From Saccharopolyspora rectivirgula DSM 43747 (GTDB taxonomy: Bacteria; Actinomycetota; Actinomycetes; Mycobacteriales; Pseudonocardiaceae), in the NCBI RefSeq assembly GCF_000497205.1, contig NZ_AYJW01000018.1, forward strand, positions 1 to 59,623: a stretch of 59,623 bases of DNA. The letters are read 5' to 3'. Positions within the stretch are counted from its first letter, which is position 1; each line of letters opens with the position of its first letter. The notes below the pieces were generated by a model. The model searched no databases. It saw nothing but the letters and a program-made list of their open reading frames with translations, and was not told where the DNA came from. This document shows positions 8,786 to 18,279 of the stretch, in pieces. Both the position numbers and the translations under genes were made by a program.

Positions 8786-10288
8786 TCACTGCTGGTCCGG
8801 CACCTCGAGCCCCTGCTCCCGCGCCCAGCGGAACAGCTCCGCGACGGCCTCCTCGTGCTCCAGCGGGCCGCGGTCCAGCCGCACCTCCTTCAGGTGCCGC
8901 CACGCCTTGCCGACCAGCGGACCGGGCGGAATGCCCAGCAGCCGCATGATCTCGTTGCCGTCGAGGTCCGGGCGCACCCGGGCGAGGTCCTCCTCCTCGG
9001 CGATCCGGGCGATCCGCCGCTCCAGGTCGTCGTAAGCCCGCTGCAGCGCGTTGGCCTTGCGCTTGTTGCGCGTGGTGCAGTCGGCCCGCACCAGCTTGTG
9101 CAGCCGCTGCAGCAGGTGGCCGGCGTCGTTGACGTAGCGGCGCACCGCCGAGTCGGTCCACTGGCCCTCGCTGTAGCCGTGGAACCGCAGGTGCAGGTAC
9201 ACCAGGCCGGACACGTCCTGCACGACGTCCTTCGGGTAGCGCAGGGCGCGCAGCCGCTTGCGGGCCATCTTCGCCCCCACCACCTCGTGGTGGTGGAAGC
9301 TCACCCCGCCACCGGGCTCGAAGCGCCGGGTCGCCGGCTTGCCGATGTCGTGCAGCAGCGCGGCCAACCTCAGCACCAGGTCCGGTTCGCCGTCCGGGGA
9401 GTCCGCCTGCTCCAGGTCGATCGCCTGCTCCAGCACCTTCAGCGAGTGCCGGTAGACGTCCTTGTGCTGGTGGTGCTCGTCGATCTCCAGCTTCATCGCC
9501 GGCAGTTCCGGCAGGATGTGGTCGGCCAGGCCGGTGTCCACCAGCAGCTCGATGCCGCGCCGCGGGTGCTTGCCGCAGATCAGCTTGGACAGCTCGGTCT
9601 GCACCCGCTCGGGGGTGATCCGGTTGATCTCCGCGGCCATCTCCCGCATGGCGTCGACCACCCGGTCCGCCGCGGTGAAGCCGAGCTGGGAGACGAACCG
9701 GCAGGCCCGCAGCATCCGCAGCGGGTCGTCGGCGAACGAGTCCTCCGGCGCGCCCGGGGTGTCCAGCCGCCGGTCCACCAGGTCGGCCATGCCGCCGTGC
9801 AGGTCGATGAAGTTGCGCCCCGGCAGCTCGATGGCCATCGCGTTGACCGTGAAGTCCCGGCGGACCAGGTCACCTTCGATGGTGGAGCCGAAATCGACCT
9901 CGGGATTGCGGCTGACCCGGTCGTACTGCTCGGCCCGGAAGGTGGTGATCTCCACCGTGGTGCCGCGCTTGTAGGCGCCGAGGGTGCCGAACTGGATGCC
10001 GGTGTCCCAAATCGTCTCCGCCCAGCCGCCCAGCAGCCGGCGCACCTGCTCCGGGCGGGCGTCGGTGGTGAAGTCCAGGTCGTGCCCCAGGCGGCCGAGC
10101 AGGGCGTCCCGGACACTGCCGCCCACCAGGTACAGCCGGAACCCGGCCTTGGCGAACCGCTCCGCGAGCTCCTCGGCGACGGGGGCTACCCGCACCAACT
10201 CCACTACGGCGTTCTGCTGCGCCTGGCGCTCCCGGGTGCGGGTGTCTGGCGTCACTGCGGAGTTGCGCTGCGAAGGGGACACGAACAT
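8786..10288 (-). CDS. pcnA: CCA tRNA nucleotidyltransferase
   Basis: 500 residues. The class II nucleotidyltransferase head has LVGGSVRD (residues 54-61) and the metal-binding DLDFTTD (70-76), followed by the RRDFTVNAMAIELPG helix and the LRACRFVSQLGF neck. An HD-type phosphohydrolase domain follows (LHDIGKPATRR near residue 312, with FHHHEVVGAKMA). It adds or repairs the 3'-CCA of tRNAs; neither tRNA gene in this window encodes CCA, so such an enzyme is needed. It is divergent from mutT4 (101 bp apart), as in mycobacteria. The ATG 10288 start gives an N-terminal tail of about 35 residues before the domain. Confidence 0.93.
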   Translation of the reverse strand: MFVSPSQRNSAVTPDTRTRERQAQQNAVVELVRVAPVAEELAERFAKAGFRLYLVGGSVRDALLGRLGHDLDFTTDARPEQVRRLLGGWAETIWDTGIQFGTLGAYKRGTTVEITTFRAEQYDRVSRNPEVDFGSTIEGDLVRRDFTVNAMAIELPGRNFIDLHGGMADLVDRRLDTPGAPEDSFADDPLRMLRACRFVSQLGFTAADRVVDAMREMAAEINRITPERVQTELSKLICGKHPRRGIELLVDTGLADHILPELPAMKLEIDEHHQHKDVYRHSLKVLEQAIDLEQADSPDGEPDLVLRLAALLHDIGKPATRRFEPGGGVSFHHHEVVGAKMARKRLRALRYPKDVVQDVSGLVYLHLRFHGYSEGQWTDSAVRRYVNDAGHLLQRLHKLVRADCTTRNKRKANALQRAYDDLERRIARIAEEEDLARVRPDLDGNEIMRLLGIPPGPLVGKAWRHLKEVRLDRGPLEHEEAVAELFRWAREQGLEVPDQQ

Positions 10289-10389
10289 TGAGGGTATCGA
10301 CCGTCGGCTCGGTTGCCGTGCCCGCCTCGAGTTGATCTCGTACAGCGTACGGCGCTGGAATTGGGGTTGATCGCATTACCATCGGCGAC

Positions 10390-10941
10390 ATGCCCCCGTC
10401 GCCCGGCCGCTCCGGCGGTGCTCAGCCGGGGCGTCGGAACCGACGCCGGCGGCGCAGGCTGCGGACTGTCAACGAAACCTCCGCCGGAGGGCTGGTGGTC
10501 GACAGCACCACCGGCCTCGCTGCCATCATCGGGAGGTTGGACCGCAAAGGACGCCTGCTGTGGTCCCTGCCGAAGGGCCACATCGAGGCCGGGGAAACTC
10601 CGGAACAGACCGCGGTGCGCGAAGTCGCCGAGGAAACCGGGATAACCGGCCAGGTCGTGGCGCCGATGGGGACGATCGACTACTGGTTCGTCGCAGGCAA
10701 CCGACGCATCCACAAGACAGTGCACCACTTCCTGATGGAAGCGGTGAGCGGAGAGCTTTCAGACGAGGACGTGGAGGTCACCGAGGTGGCTTGGGTGCCG
10801 CTAGGTGAACTGGGCCGGATACTCGCTTACGCCGACGAGCGGCGACTGGTCCAACGCACTTTGCAGCAGCGCAACCGGCCCGGGCGGGCCGAGCAGTTCT
10901 GGATCCGGACGATCCGCAGCAACGGAACGGAGCCGGGGTGA
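10390..10941 (+). CDS. mutT4: Nudix hydrolase, MutT4-like
   Basis: 183 residues. A complete Nudix box runs from G63 to I85 (G-x5-E-x7-REVAEETGI), so the diphosphate-hydrolysing metal site is intact. The first 28 residues are basic and disordered, with a run of arginines, and precede the domain start at TSAGGLVVD. Position between pcnA and the DUF6049 gene matches mycobacterial mutT4. The substrate is unproven. Its stop overlaps the next start (GTGA at 10938), so it heads a run of co-directional genes. Confidence 0.85.
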   Translation: MPPSPGRSGGAQPGRRNRRRRRRLRTVNETSAGGLVVDSTTGLAAIIGRLDRKGRLLWSLPKGHIEAGETPEQTAVREVAEETGITGQVVAPMGTIDYWFVAGNRRIHKTVHHFLMEAVSGELSDEDVEVTEVAWVPLGELGRILAYADERRLVQRTLQQRNRPGRAEQFWIRTIRSNGTEPG

Positions 10942-13154
10942 GAGCACTACTCGCCGTGCTGGCGGCGGCGCTGCTGGCCACGCTGGTCGCCCTACCAGCC
11001 CCGCCAGCGCGAGCCCAGGACGGCACGCGGATCGAACTCGACGTAACGAACGTCACGCCCGGCGTCGTGCAGGGCAATTCCCCACCGGAAGTCGTCATCA
11101 CCGGGGTGTTGACCAACACCACCGGGCAGACCATCACCGGCCTCGAAGGCCGGGTGCAACGCGGCAACCCCGTCACCACCGAACCGGACACCCAGCGCGC
11201 GATGCGGGGGAACACCCCGATCGTCACCACCCCGTACTTCCGCCCGATCGCCGACCGGCTCGCCCCCGGGCAGCAGCTACCGGTCGAACTGCGCATTCCG
11301 CTCGCCGGGCCCAATTCCCTCCAAATCACCGAACCAGGGATATACCCGCTGCTGGTCAACGTCAACGGCGCACCGGAGGGCGGCTCCCGGGCCCGGATCG
11401 CCGAGGAGCAGTTCCTGCTCCCGGTGCTGGCTCCCCCGGGCGGCGCCCCGGCCAAGCCGTCCAAGCCGACGCCGTTCAGCATGCTGGTGCCCATCGCCGA
11501 CTACCCGCACCTGGAGCTGGAGGCCCTGCCCGGTTCCCGCGCGGTGCTCACCGACGACGAGCTGTCCGCCTCCATCGCCCCCGGCGGCCGGCTCTACGAA
11601 CTGGTGCAAGGGGTGGCCGACAACGTCGGCTCGGGGTCGCCGATGGGCAACGCGATCTGCTTCGCCATCGACCCGGACCTGCTCATCACCGTCCGGGCCA
11701 TGCGGGACGGCTACCTGGTGCGCCAACCGGACGGCTCCACGGTGGAAGGCATCGGCTCCGACGCGGCCGAGCTGTGGCTGAACAAGCTCCGGGACGCCAC
11801 CAAGGGCCGCTGCGTCATCTCCCTGCCCTACGCCGACGCCGACGTGGTCGCCCTCCAGCACGCCGGCCTGCCCGACCTGGTGCAAGGCGCCATGGACGGG
11901 ACCGCCCTGGTGCGGGACATCCTGGGCGTCGAACCGCGCCCCGCCCTCTGGCCCGCGGAAGGCGCCCTGGACGACGACACCGCCGCCAGCCTGCCGGAGA
12001 ACATCGACACCGTGCTGGTCGATCCCGCGAGCACCAGCCACCCCGCGGGGTCCCTGCAGCCCGCCCGGGTGCGCGGGCAGGACCTGACCGCGGTGCCGCT
12101 CGACCCGCTGCTGACCGCCGCCGCCGACCCGCTGCACGCCACCGCGGGGGAGGTCGCCGAGCTGTCCCCGCCGAACAGCGGCAGCGCCGCGACGCAGAAC
12201 GTGCTCGGCGCCCTGGCGTTCCGGGCCGGCCTCGGGCAACTGCCCGACTCCCCCTCGGTGCTCGCCCCGCCGCGGCGGTGGAACGTCAGCGGGGAGGAGC
12301 TCCGCGCGCTGTTCGACGGCGTCCGGCAGCTGGTCGACGCCGGCTACCTCGCCCCCACCTCGCTGCCCGCGGCCGACCAGGCAGGCCCCGCCGAGGTGGA
12401 GCTGACCTACCCGGCTTCCGCCGAGGCCAGCGAAGTGGTCAAACCCGTGCTCAAGGAGCTGGCGGCGCAGAACTTCAAGGTGGGCGACCTCTACCGGTCG
12501 TCCCGGCGCGACCGGGCGACCAACGTCGATCCCGGCCGGGTCACCACCCCGATGCGCAACGGGCTGCTGCACGCGGCCTCCAGCGCGTGGCGAGGCGCCC
12601 CGGACGGCGCCCGCCGCTGGATCCGCATCGGCACCACGGCCGTGGAAGGCGTGCTCAACCGGGTGCGGGTGGAGGAGTTCAGCGGGCAGATCACGCTCAC
12701 CGCCAACAACAGCCCGATCCCGCTGACCGTGGTCAACGACCTGCCGATCACGGTGCGCCTGGTGCTCGACGTCTCCCGGGTGCCCGGGGTCGAGATCGAC
12801 GAGTTCGGCGGTGACCTGCTGAGCATTCCGCCGAACAGCAAGCGCCAGTTCTGGTTGACGACCACGGTGCACCGGGCCGGGAAGTTCAACATCGACGTCA
12901 CCGCACGCACCGAAGCGGGCACCCAGTTCGGCACCATGCGCCGGCTGCAGGTCCAGTCGAGCGCCTACGGCCAACTCATCCCGGTGCTCACCGGGGTGGC
13001 CGGCGGGTTGCTCGTCGTGCTGTCGGCGGCGCGGATCTACCGCGCCCGCAGGAAGCGGAACAGCGCCAGCGCGGACGCGCCCCCGGCCGAACCCGTCGAA
13101 GCGGCGGAGGCCACCTCGGCGCCCACCGCTGAAAGCGATCGGAAGTCCGGTTGA
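10938..13154 (+). CDS. DUF6049 secreted, membrane-anchored protein (Rv3909-like)
   Basis: 738 residues from a GTG overlapping the mutT4 stop. A signal peptide ([20 protein letters not shown], cleavage likely after ARA) leads to a long extracytoplasmic region, then one membrane helix near residues 679-700 and a short basic cytoplasmic tail. No catalytic motif is recognisable. The Ala/Pro-rich exported domain includes late segments that look immunoglobulin-like ([20 protein letters not shown]). Conserved linkage to murJ in actinobacteria suggests a role in envelope assembly around the lipid II flippase, but this is inferred from position alone. Confidence 0.8.
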   Translation: MRALLAVLAAALLATLVALPAPPARAQDGTRIELDVTNVTPGVVQGNSPPEVVITGVLTNTTGQTITGLEGRVQRGNPVTTEPDTQRAMRGNTPIVTTPYFRPIADRLAPGQQLPVELRIPLAGPNSLQITEPGIYPLLVNVNGAPEGGSRARIAEEQFLLPVLAPPGGAPAKPSKPTPFSMLVPIADYPHLELEALPGSRAVLTDDELSASIAPGGRLYELVQGVADNVGSGSPMGNAICFAIDPDLLITVRAMRDGYLVRQPDGSTVEGIGSDAAELWLNKLRDATKGRCVISLPYADADVVALQHAGLPDLVQGAMDGTALVRDILGVEPRPALWPAEGALDDDTAASLPENIDTVLVDPASTSHPAGSLQPARVRGQDLTAVPLDPLLTAAADPLHATAGEVAELSPPNSGSAATQNVLGALAFRAGLGQLPDSPSVLAPPRRWNVSGEELRALFDGVRQLVDAGYLAPTSLPAADQAGPAEVELTYPASAEASEVVKPVLKELAAQNFKVGDLYRSSRRDRATNVDPGRVTTPMRNGLLHAASSAWRGAPDGARRWIRIGTTAVEGVLNRVRVEEFSGQITLTANNSPIPLTVVNDLPITVRLVLDVSRVPGVEIDEFGGDLLSIPPNSKRQFWLTTTVHRAGKFNIDVTARTEAGTQFGTMRRLQVQSSAYGQLIPVLTGVAGGLLVVLSAARIYRARRKRNSASADAPPAEPVEAAEATSAPTAESDRKSG

Positions 13155-13223
13155 GATGCTGGGCCAGTCACTCATCGGACGACGAGGACGGCGCCTCGCA
13201 GGACGGCACGCGAAGGAAAGTCA

Positions 13224-15047
13224 GTGAACCAGAACAGGGACACCTCGGGCTCCAGCAATCCGGGGCAACGACCCCAGCCCCGTCCTGAAGAACCGACCGT
13301 GCCCATCCACCGCCCCCCGAACTCCGGGCCCCGCGGCTGGCACGCGGCTCCGACCGAGCCGATCCCGGCCGTGGTGCCGGAAGCGGGCATGGACCAGGCC
13401 GTCGAGCAGGCGACCGAGCAGACCCAGGTGATCCGCCCGGTCTCCCCGGGCAAGCCGTCCCTGCTGCGCGCCAGCGGGTCCATGGCGATTGCCACCCTCA
13501 CCAGCCGCGTCACCGGCTTCCTGTGGAAGCTGATGCTGGCCGGAGCGGTGGGGTTCGGCATCGTCAACGACTCGTTCACCGTCGCCAACACCCTGCCGAA
13601 CAGCATCTTCGAGCTGCTGCTCGGCGGTGTGCTGACCAGCGTCGTGGTGCCGGTGCTGGTCCGCGCCCAGAAGTCCGACGGCGACGGCGGCCAGGCGTTC
13701 ATGCAGCAGCTGATCACCTTGGCCTGCGTCGTGCTCGGCGTGGGCACGGTGCTGGCGCTGGTCTGCACGCCGGTGCTGACGTGGATCTTCGTCACCGAGT
13801 CCGACGCGTCGAACCCGGCGCTGGTGAACGCGTTCGCCTACCTGCTGCTGCCGCAGATCTTCTTCTACGGCATCAGCGCGCTGGTGGGGGCGATCCTGCA
13901 GTCCAAGCAGGTCTTCTCCCCGCCGGCCTGGGCCCCGGTGCTCAACAACCTCGTCGTCATCGTCACCATCGGCATCTACGTGCTGCTGCCCGGGGAGCTG
14001 ACGCTCGACCCGGTGCGGATGACCGACTCGCACGTGCTGACCCTGGGCATCGGCACCACGCTGGGCGTGGTGAGCCAGGCGCTGGTGCAGCTCCCCGCGC
14101 TGCGCCGCGCCGGGTTCCGGTTCAAGTGGCGCTGGGGTTGGGACCGGAGGCTGTCCGAGTTCGGCGGCCTGGCGCTGTGGATGCTCGGCTACGTCGCGGT
14201 CAGCCAGGTCGGTCTGGTGGCGCTGAGCCGGGTGGCCACCGGTGCCGACGCCGGTGCGTGGGCGACCTACAACTACGTGTGGATGCTGCTGCAGTTGCCG
14301 TACGGGGTGATCGGTTTTTCGATCATGACGGCGATCCTGCCGCGGATGAGCGCGGCGGCCGCCGACGGCGACTACAAGAAGCTGACCGAAGACCTCTCCC
14401 TGGGCAACCGACTGTCCACAGTGACCCTGCTGCCGATCAGCGGGATCATGACGGCGTTGGGCGTTCCGCTCGCGGTGGCGCTCTTCGCGCTGCGGGGTTC
14501 GGCCGACGACGCGGTGACCCTCGGCCTGGCGCTGGCCATCTCGTCGTTCGGCGTGCTGCCGTACGCGCTGACCATGATGCAGATGCGGACCTTCAACGCG
14601 CTCAAGGACGCCCGCACGCCGACGCTGATCATGGTCGTCATGACCGCGGCCAAGGTGCTGCTGGCGATCGCGGTGGCGTTGCTGCTGCCGGCCGAGGCCG
14701 TGGTCTACGGCATCACGTTCGTCAACTCCTTCAGCTTCGTGATCGGCTGGCTGGTGGGGGAGGCCTGGCTGCGGCACCGCATCGGTCCGCTCGGCAGCCG
14801 GCGTTTCCTTGCCACGCTCGGCAAAACGCTGGTCGCGACGATCGGCGCCGGGGTGGTCTCCTGGCTGGTGGCCCTGCTCGTCGACCAGCTCATCGCCGGA
14901 CCGCTGGGCGCCGGAACGGCTTGGCTGCAACTGGTCTTCGGCGGATCGGCCGGCCTGGTCGCCGTCTTCGGCCTGATGCACCTGCTGCGCGTTCCCGAAC
15001 TGCAGCCCGCGATCGGGCGGCTCACCGGTTTGCTGCGTCGTCGCTGA
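13224..15047 (+). CDS. murJ: Lipid II flippase MurJ (MviN)
   Basis: 607 residues: a Pro/Thr-rich cytoplasmic extension of about 80 residues, then a MATE-like array of about 14 membrane helices starting at SMAIATLTSRVTGFLWK. The ISTLISRxxGFxR-like opening, the TVANTLPNSIFELLLGG segment and the FYGISALVGAILQSKQ segment are characteristic. MurJ moves lipid-linked peptidoglycan precursor across the membrane. In M. tuberculosis the same polypeptide continues into a pseudokinase and an outer domain; here it stops after the last helix (LLRRR) and those parts are encoded by the next gene. GTG start, with AAGGAAAG upstream. Confidence 0.93.
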   Translation: MNQNRDTSGSSNPGQRPQPRPEEPTVPIHRPPNSGPRGWHAAPTEPIPAVVPEAGMDQAVEQATEQTQVIRPVSPGKPSLLRASGSMAIATLTSRVTGFLWKLMLAGAVGFGIVNDSFTVANTLPNSIFELLLGGVLTSVVVPVLVRAQKSDGDGGQAFMQQLITLACVVLGVGTVLALVCTPVLTWIFVTESDASNPALVNAFAYLLLPQIFFYGISALVGAILQSKQVFSPPAWAPVLNNLVVIVTIGIYVLLPGELTLDPVRMTDSHVLTLGIGTTLGVVSQALVQLPALRRAGFRFKWRWGWDRRLSEFGGLALWMLGYVAVSQVGLVALSRVATGADAGAWATYNYVWMLLQLPYGVIGFSIMTAILPRMSAAAADGDYKKLTEDLSLGNRLSTVTLLPISGIMTALGVPLAVALFALRGSADDAVTLGLALAISSFGVLPYALTMMQMRTFNALKDARTPTLIMVVMTAAKVLLAIAVALLLPAEAVVYGITFVNSFSFVIGWLVGEAWLRHRIGPLGSRRFLATLGKTLVATIGAGVVSWLVALLVDQLIAGPLGAGTAWLQLVFGGSAGLVAVFGLMHLLRVPELQPAIGRLTGLLRRR

Positions 15048-15145
15048 CCCGGAAGTCACGTACCCTCGACATGGAAGTCTCCTTCCGTGGGGGAAGAGGG
15101 GAGCACGGCACCCTCCGGTGAGCCGGAAGGAGCGGGAGAGGGAAG

Positions 15146-16693
15146 GTGACCAGCAAATCCACGGAAATCGTGCCGGATCAGGATAGAAGCGGTAGCAGCG
15201 GGGCCCATGTGGACGGCCTGACCCCGGGTGCGGTGCTGGACCAAGGCCGCTACCGGTTGCTGGCCCAGGTCGGTTGGGACGCCCGCTGCAACGCGCAGCT
15301 GTGGCGGGCCAGGGACGGGGTGCTGGGCCGCGACGTCGCCCTGACGATCCTGGTCGGCGACCGCGCCGACGCCGAAGCCGCCGCGAACGCGCGCCGCACC
15401 CTGGAACGCGCGATGCACGCGAGCACCTTCAACCACGTCGGCGTCGCCAGGGTGCTCGACGTGGTCACCCAGTCCTCCGGCGATCCGGCCGGGGTGCTGG
15501 GCATCGTGATCGCCGAGTGGACCCACGGCACCGACCTGCTCGACCTGGTCGCCGAAGGCCCCTTGCCGCCGGGAACGGCCGCCCGGCTGCTGCAGCCGCT
15601 GGCCGCCGCGGTCGAGGCCGCGCACCACGCCGGGCTGATCCTCGGCGCGGACCACCCGCAGCGCATCCGGGTCACCCCGGACGGCGAGATCCGGATGGCC
15701 TTCCCCGGTCCGATCGCCAGCGCCACCTCCTCGGACGACGTGCGAGGACTGGGAGCGGTGCTGTACCTGTTGCTCACCGGTCGCTGGGCGCTGGAGGGCG
15801 GGCCGGAAGGCGCCACCCCGGCCCCGATCGGCCAGGACGGCTCGGTGGTCCCGCCGCGCACGCTGCGCCCCACGGTTCCCATGGAGCTGTCCACGGTCGC
15901 GGTGCGCGCGCTCGGGCACCCGGACTTCACCGGTGCCCTGGGCGGAGTTCGCACCGGGGCCGCCGTGCTGCGCGTGCTGGAGCAGCACGCGTCGCACGAG
16001 AACAACTCCGCGCCCGGCGCGGACAACAACGCGGTGTGGCGCCGGGAAGACCCGAAACCCGACAAGGTCACCCGCAAGAAGCTGATGATCAGCGTCGGCG
16101 TGCTGGTCATGGCGACGCTGCTCGTGGTCGGGTGGTTGGGCGCCAACCTGATCGGCATGTTCACCGCTTCCCGCCAGATCCCCGAAGACGGGGTGGTGGT
16201 CGACGACACCGCCAGCGGTCAGCCCAGCCAGCCGACCGGCCCCCCGGTGGACGTGGCGATCACCTCGGCTTCGCCGTTCAACACCAACGGAAGCCCGGAC
16301 AACCCGAACAGCCTGCGCTACCTCTACGACGGGGACCCCTCCACCGACTGGTCCAGCTCCCGGTACAAGCAGCAGCTCGGCCCGGGTGGGATCAGCGACG
16401 GCACCGGTGCGGTGCTGACCTTCGACAAGGCGGTGCCGCTGCAGGAAGTCGTGATCAACTCGCCGAGCGCCGGCGCCACGGTCGAGATCCGCACGGTGGA
16501 CGGCACCCCCAGCTTGGACAGCGGCACCGTGCTGGGCACGGCGACGCTGCAGTCCGGGGAGACCACGATCCCGTTGCAGACCGGTGAACCGGTGGACCGC
16601 ATCCTGGTGGTGATCACCCAGCTGGTCCCCGAAGGGGGCGGCTACTCCGCGCAGATCAACGAGATCGAGGTGGTCGGCGCCGCGACCTCCTAG
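15146..16693 (+). CDS. Membrane-anchored pseudokinase with extracytoplasmic discoidin-like domain (MviN C-terminal counterpart)
   Basis: 515 residues from GTG 15146 (GGGAGAGGGAAG upstream). Residues about 30-285 follow a Ser/Thr kinase fold but lack catalysis: the VAVK lysine is Thr67, the HRD triad reads L166-G167-A168, and the DFG aspartate is Ala185. A basic linker leads to a membrane helix (313-337). The outer part (from about 370) has a galactose-binding/F5-8-type look: LYDGDPSTDWSSS, AVLTFDKAVPLQEVVI, INEIEVVG. In mycobacteria the equivalent region of MviN is phosphorylated by PknB and then recruits FhaA to restrain lipid II flipping; both partners are encoded at the end of this window. 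Confidence 0.85.
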   Translation: MTSKSTEIVPDQDRSGSSGAHVDGLTPGAVLDQGRYRLLAQVGWDARCNAQLWRARDGVLGRDVALTILVGDRADAEAAANARRTLERAMHASTFNHVGVARVLDVVTQSSGDPAGVLGIVIAEWTHGTDLLDLVAEGPLPPGTAARLLQPLAAAVEAAHHAGLILGADHPQRIRVTPDGEIRMAFPGPIASATSSDDVRGLGAVLYLLLTGRWALEGGPEGATPAPIGQDGSVVPPRTLRPTVPMELSTVAVRALGHPDFTGALGGVRTGAAVLRVLEQHASHENNSAPGADNNAVWRREDPKPDKVTRKKLMISVGVLVMATLLVVGWLGANLIGMFTASRQIPEDGVVVDDTASGQPSQPTGPPVDVAITSASPFNTNGSPDNPNSLRYLYDGDPSTDWSSSRYKQQLGPGGISDGTGAVLTFDKAVPLQEVVINSPSAGATVEIRTVDGTPSLDSGTVLGTATLQSGETTIPLQTGEPVDRILVVITQLVPEGGGYSAQINEIEVVGAATS

Positions 16694-16725
16694 CCCGGGT
16701 CCGGCCCCGCGGGGCAGCTCGACCG

Positions 16726-17376
16726 GTGCGATCACCAGCCCGCACCGTGATCAGTAAAGTGCAGTCTGTGTCTGCCCCCGTCAGTTCGGACGTCGACCTC
16801 CTCGCGGCGCACAACAACGGAGATCCGCACGCGTTCGCCGAGCTGTTCCGCCGGCACAAGGACCGCTTGTGGGCGGTGGCGCTGCGCACGCTGCGGGATC
16901 GCGAGGAAGCAGCGGACGCACTGCAGGACGCCATGATCTCGGCTTTCCGCGGGGCCGCCAGCTTCCGGGCCGAATCGCAGGTGACGACCTGGCTGCACCG
17001 CATCGTGGTCAACGCGTGCCTGGACCGCGTGCGGCGGCAGCAAGCCCGCCCGACCGTTCCGCTGCCGGACAGCGGCCCGGGGGAACCGGCGGTCACCCGG
17101 GACGCGATCGACGAGCGGGAGACCCGGCTGGCGGTGCAGGACGCGCTCGCGCGGCTGCCCGCCGACCAGCGAACGGCCATCGTGCTGATCGACGTGCAGG
17201 GCTACTCGGTGGCCGAGGCCGCGCAGATGCTCGGGGTGGCCCCGGGAACGGTGAAGAGCAGATGCGCACGCGGTCGGCTGAAGCTGGCGAAACTTCTGAG
17301 ACACCTGCGGAACCCGAGTGCAGATGCGAACGTCCCAAGCAACGAGAAGGAAACGTGGCGACGGGAGGGACGATGA
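16726..17376 (+). CDS. sigM: ECF sigma factor SigM
   Basis: Up to 216 residues. Sigma-2 is evident (FAELFRRHKDRLWAVALRTL, DREEAADALQDAMISAFRG, VTTWLHRIVVNACLDRVRR) and sigma-4 follows (LPADQRTAIVLIDVQGYSVAEAA, GVAPGTVKSRCARGR). The start is uncertain: GTG 16726, 16747 or 16768 all fit, and comparison with mycobacterial SigM favours a short N-terminus, hence 16768. ATGA overlap couples it to the following anti-sigma gene. Its placement before trxBA suggests an envelope or redox stress regulon. Nothing like an autoregulatory GGAAC element is seen directly upstream. Confidence 0.9.
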   Translation: MRSPARTVISKVQSVSAPVSSDVDLLAAHNNGDPHAFAELFRRHKDRLWAVALRTLRDREEAADALQDAMISAFRGAASFRAESQVTTWLHRIVVNACLDRVRRQQARPTVPLPDSGPGEPAVTRDAIDERETRLAVQDALARLPADQRTAIVLIDVQGYSVAEAAQMLGVAPGTVKSRCARGRLKLAKLLRHLRNPSADANVPSNEKETWRREGR

Positions 17377-18134
17377 GCGGCGGAACAGGGCGCGGGGACA
17401 CGCCGCAGGGCCCACCGTGGTCCCTCGATCTGCTGGCCGACTACCACGCCGGGGTGCTGGACCAGCAGACCGCTGACGCGCTGCGCGCCGAGATCGAAGC
17501 CGACGCCGCCGCCCAGGACGTGCTGGCCGCGCTGGACGCCACTCGAGCTGAGCTGGCCGCGCTGCCCGCGGTGTCCGCTCCCGACGACGTCACGGCCCGG
17601 ATCGAGGCCGCCCTGGCGCAGGAGGCCGCTGCGCGCTCGGCGGGGTCCGGCGGCGGGGCGGCCGACGTGGTGGACCTGGCGGCGGCTCGCCGGCGGCGCC
17701 GCCGGATCCTGCGGTGGGCGGGTGCGGTGGCGGCCGGGGTGGCCGCGGTGCTGGCCGTGGTGTTCTCCGCGGTGCTCCCGACCCGCAGCGCGGACCAGCA
17801 GGCGTCCCCACCAGCGGGCTCGACCAGCGCGCCGCAGCCCTTGGCGCTGACCGGCTCCGTGGCCAGCCTCACCCCCGAGCAGTTCGCCCAGGTGGTCCGC
17901 TCCGAGGAGTACGAGGTCCTGGACCACCCGGAAGACCTGCTGGCCTGCCTGCAGGCGAACGGGGTGAGCGCGAGCAAGCCCATCGGGGCCCGGGAGATCA
18001 CGCTCGACGGCCAACGCGCCCTGCTGCTGGTGCTGCCCGGTGGCGAGATCGGCCAGTTCCGGTTGCTGGCGGTCGGCCCGGAGTGCGGCCCCGGCAATCC
18101 GGCGACCCTCTCCGACGCCACCTTCGGCGGCTGA
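17373..18134 (+). CDS. Membrane anti-sigma factor for SigM
   Basis: 253 residues beginning with the ATG that overlaps the sigM stop. The N-terminal cytoplasmic part (WSLDLLADYHAGVLDQQTADALRAEIE) resembles anti-sigma domains but lacks the HxxxCxxC zinc motif. After a run of arginines there is one membrane helix (about 111-132), then an outer domain of some 120 residues with two cysteines (LLACLQANGV, GPECGPGN) that could form a disulfide sensor. It corresponds in position to mycobacterial RsmA (Rv3912). It should hold SigM at the membrane until a signal triggers release; the signal is not known. Confidence 0.8.
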   Translation: MSGGTGRGDTPQGPPWSLDLLADYHAGVLDQQTADALRAEIEADAAAQDVLAALDATRAELAALPAVSAPDDVTARIEAALAQEAAARSAGSGGGAADVVDLAAARRRRRRILRWAGAVAAGVAAVLAVVFSAVLPTRSADQQASPPAGSTSAPQPLALTGSVASLTPEQFAQVVRSEEYEVLDHPEDLLACLQANGVSASKPIGAREITLDGQRALLLVLPGGEIGQFRLLAVGPECGPGNPATLSDATFGG

Positions 18135-18194
18135 GGCCGGGCCCCGCCTCCGCGTGACGCCCGGTGTGCCGCCACCCACGCACGCGGGGGCACG

Positions 18195-18220
18195 GGAACA
18201 GACCCGCCTAGGATCGCGTT
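18195..18220 (+). promoter_or_regulatory. SigR/SigH-type promoter before trxB
   Basis: GGAACA at 18195-18200 is followed by 17 nt and GTT at 18218-18220, matching the GGAAY-N18-GTT pattern of the thiol-stress sigma factors SigR (Streptomyces) and SigH (mycobacteria), whose classic target is trxBA. A TAGGAT (18209-18214) that could act as a vegetative -10 lies inside the spacer. Confidence 0.6.
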
Positions 18221-18279
18221 GAGCCGAATGGCGTTCGCGCAGCAAGCGCGGCGGAGATGCGACGACGGGAAGGGGCGCG

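Noticed and set aside
14413-14421. CTGTCCACA inside murJ as a DnaA box
   Set aside because: An isolated one-mismatch 9-mer within coding sequence, expected by chance over 60 kb.
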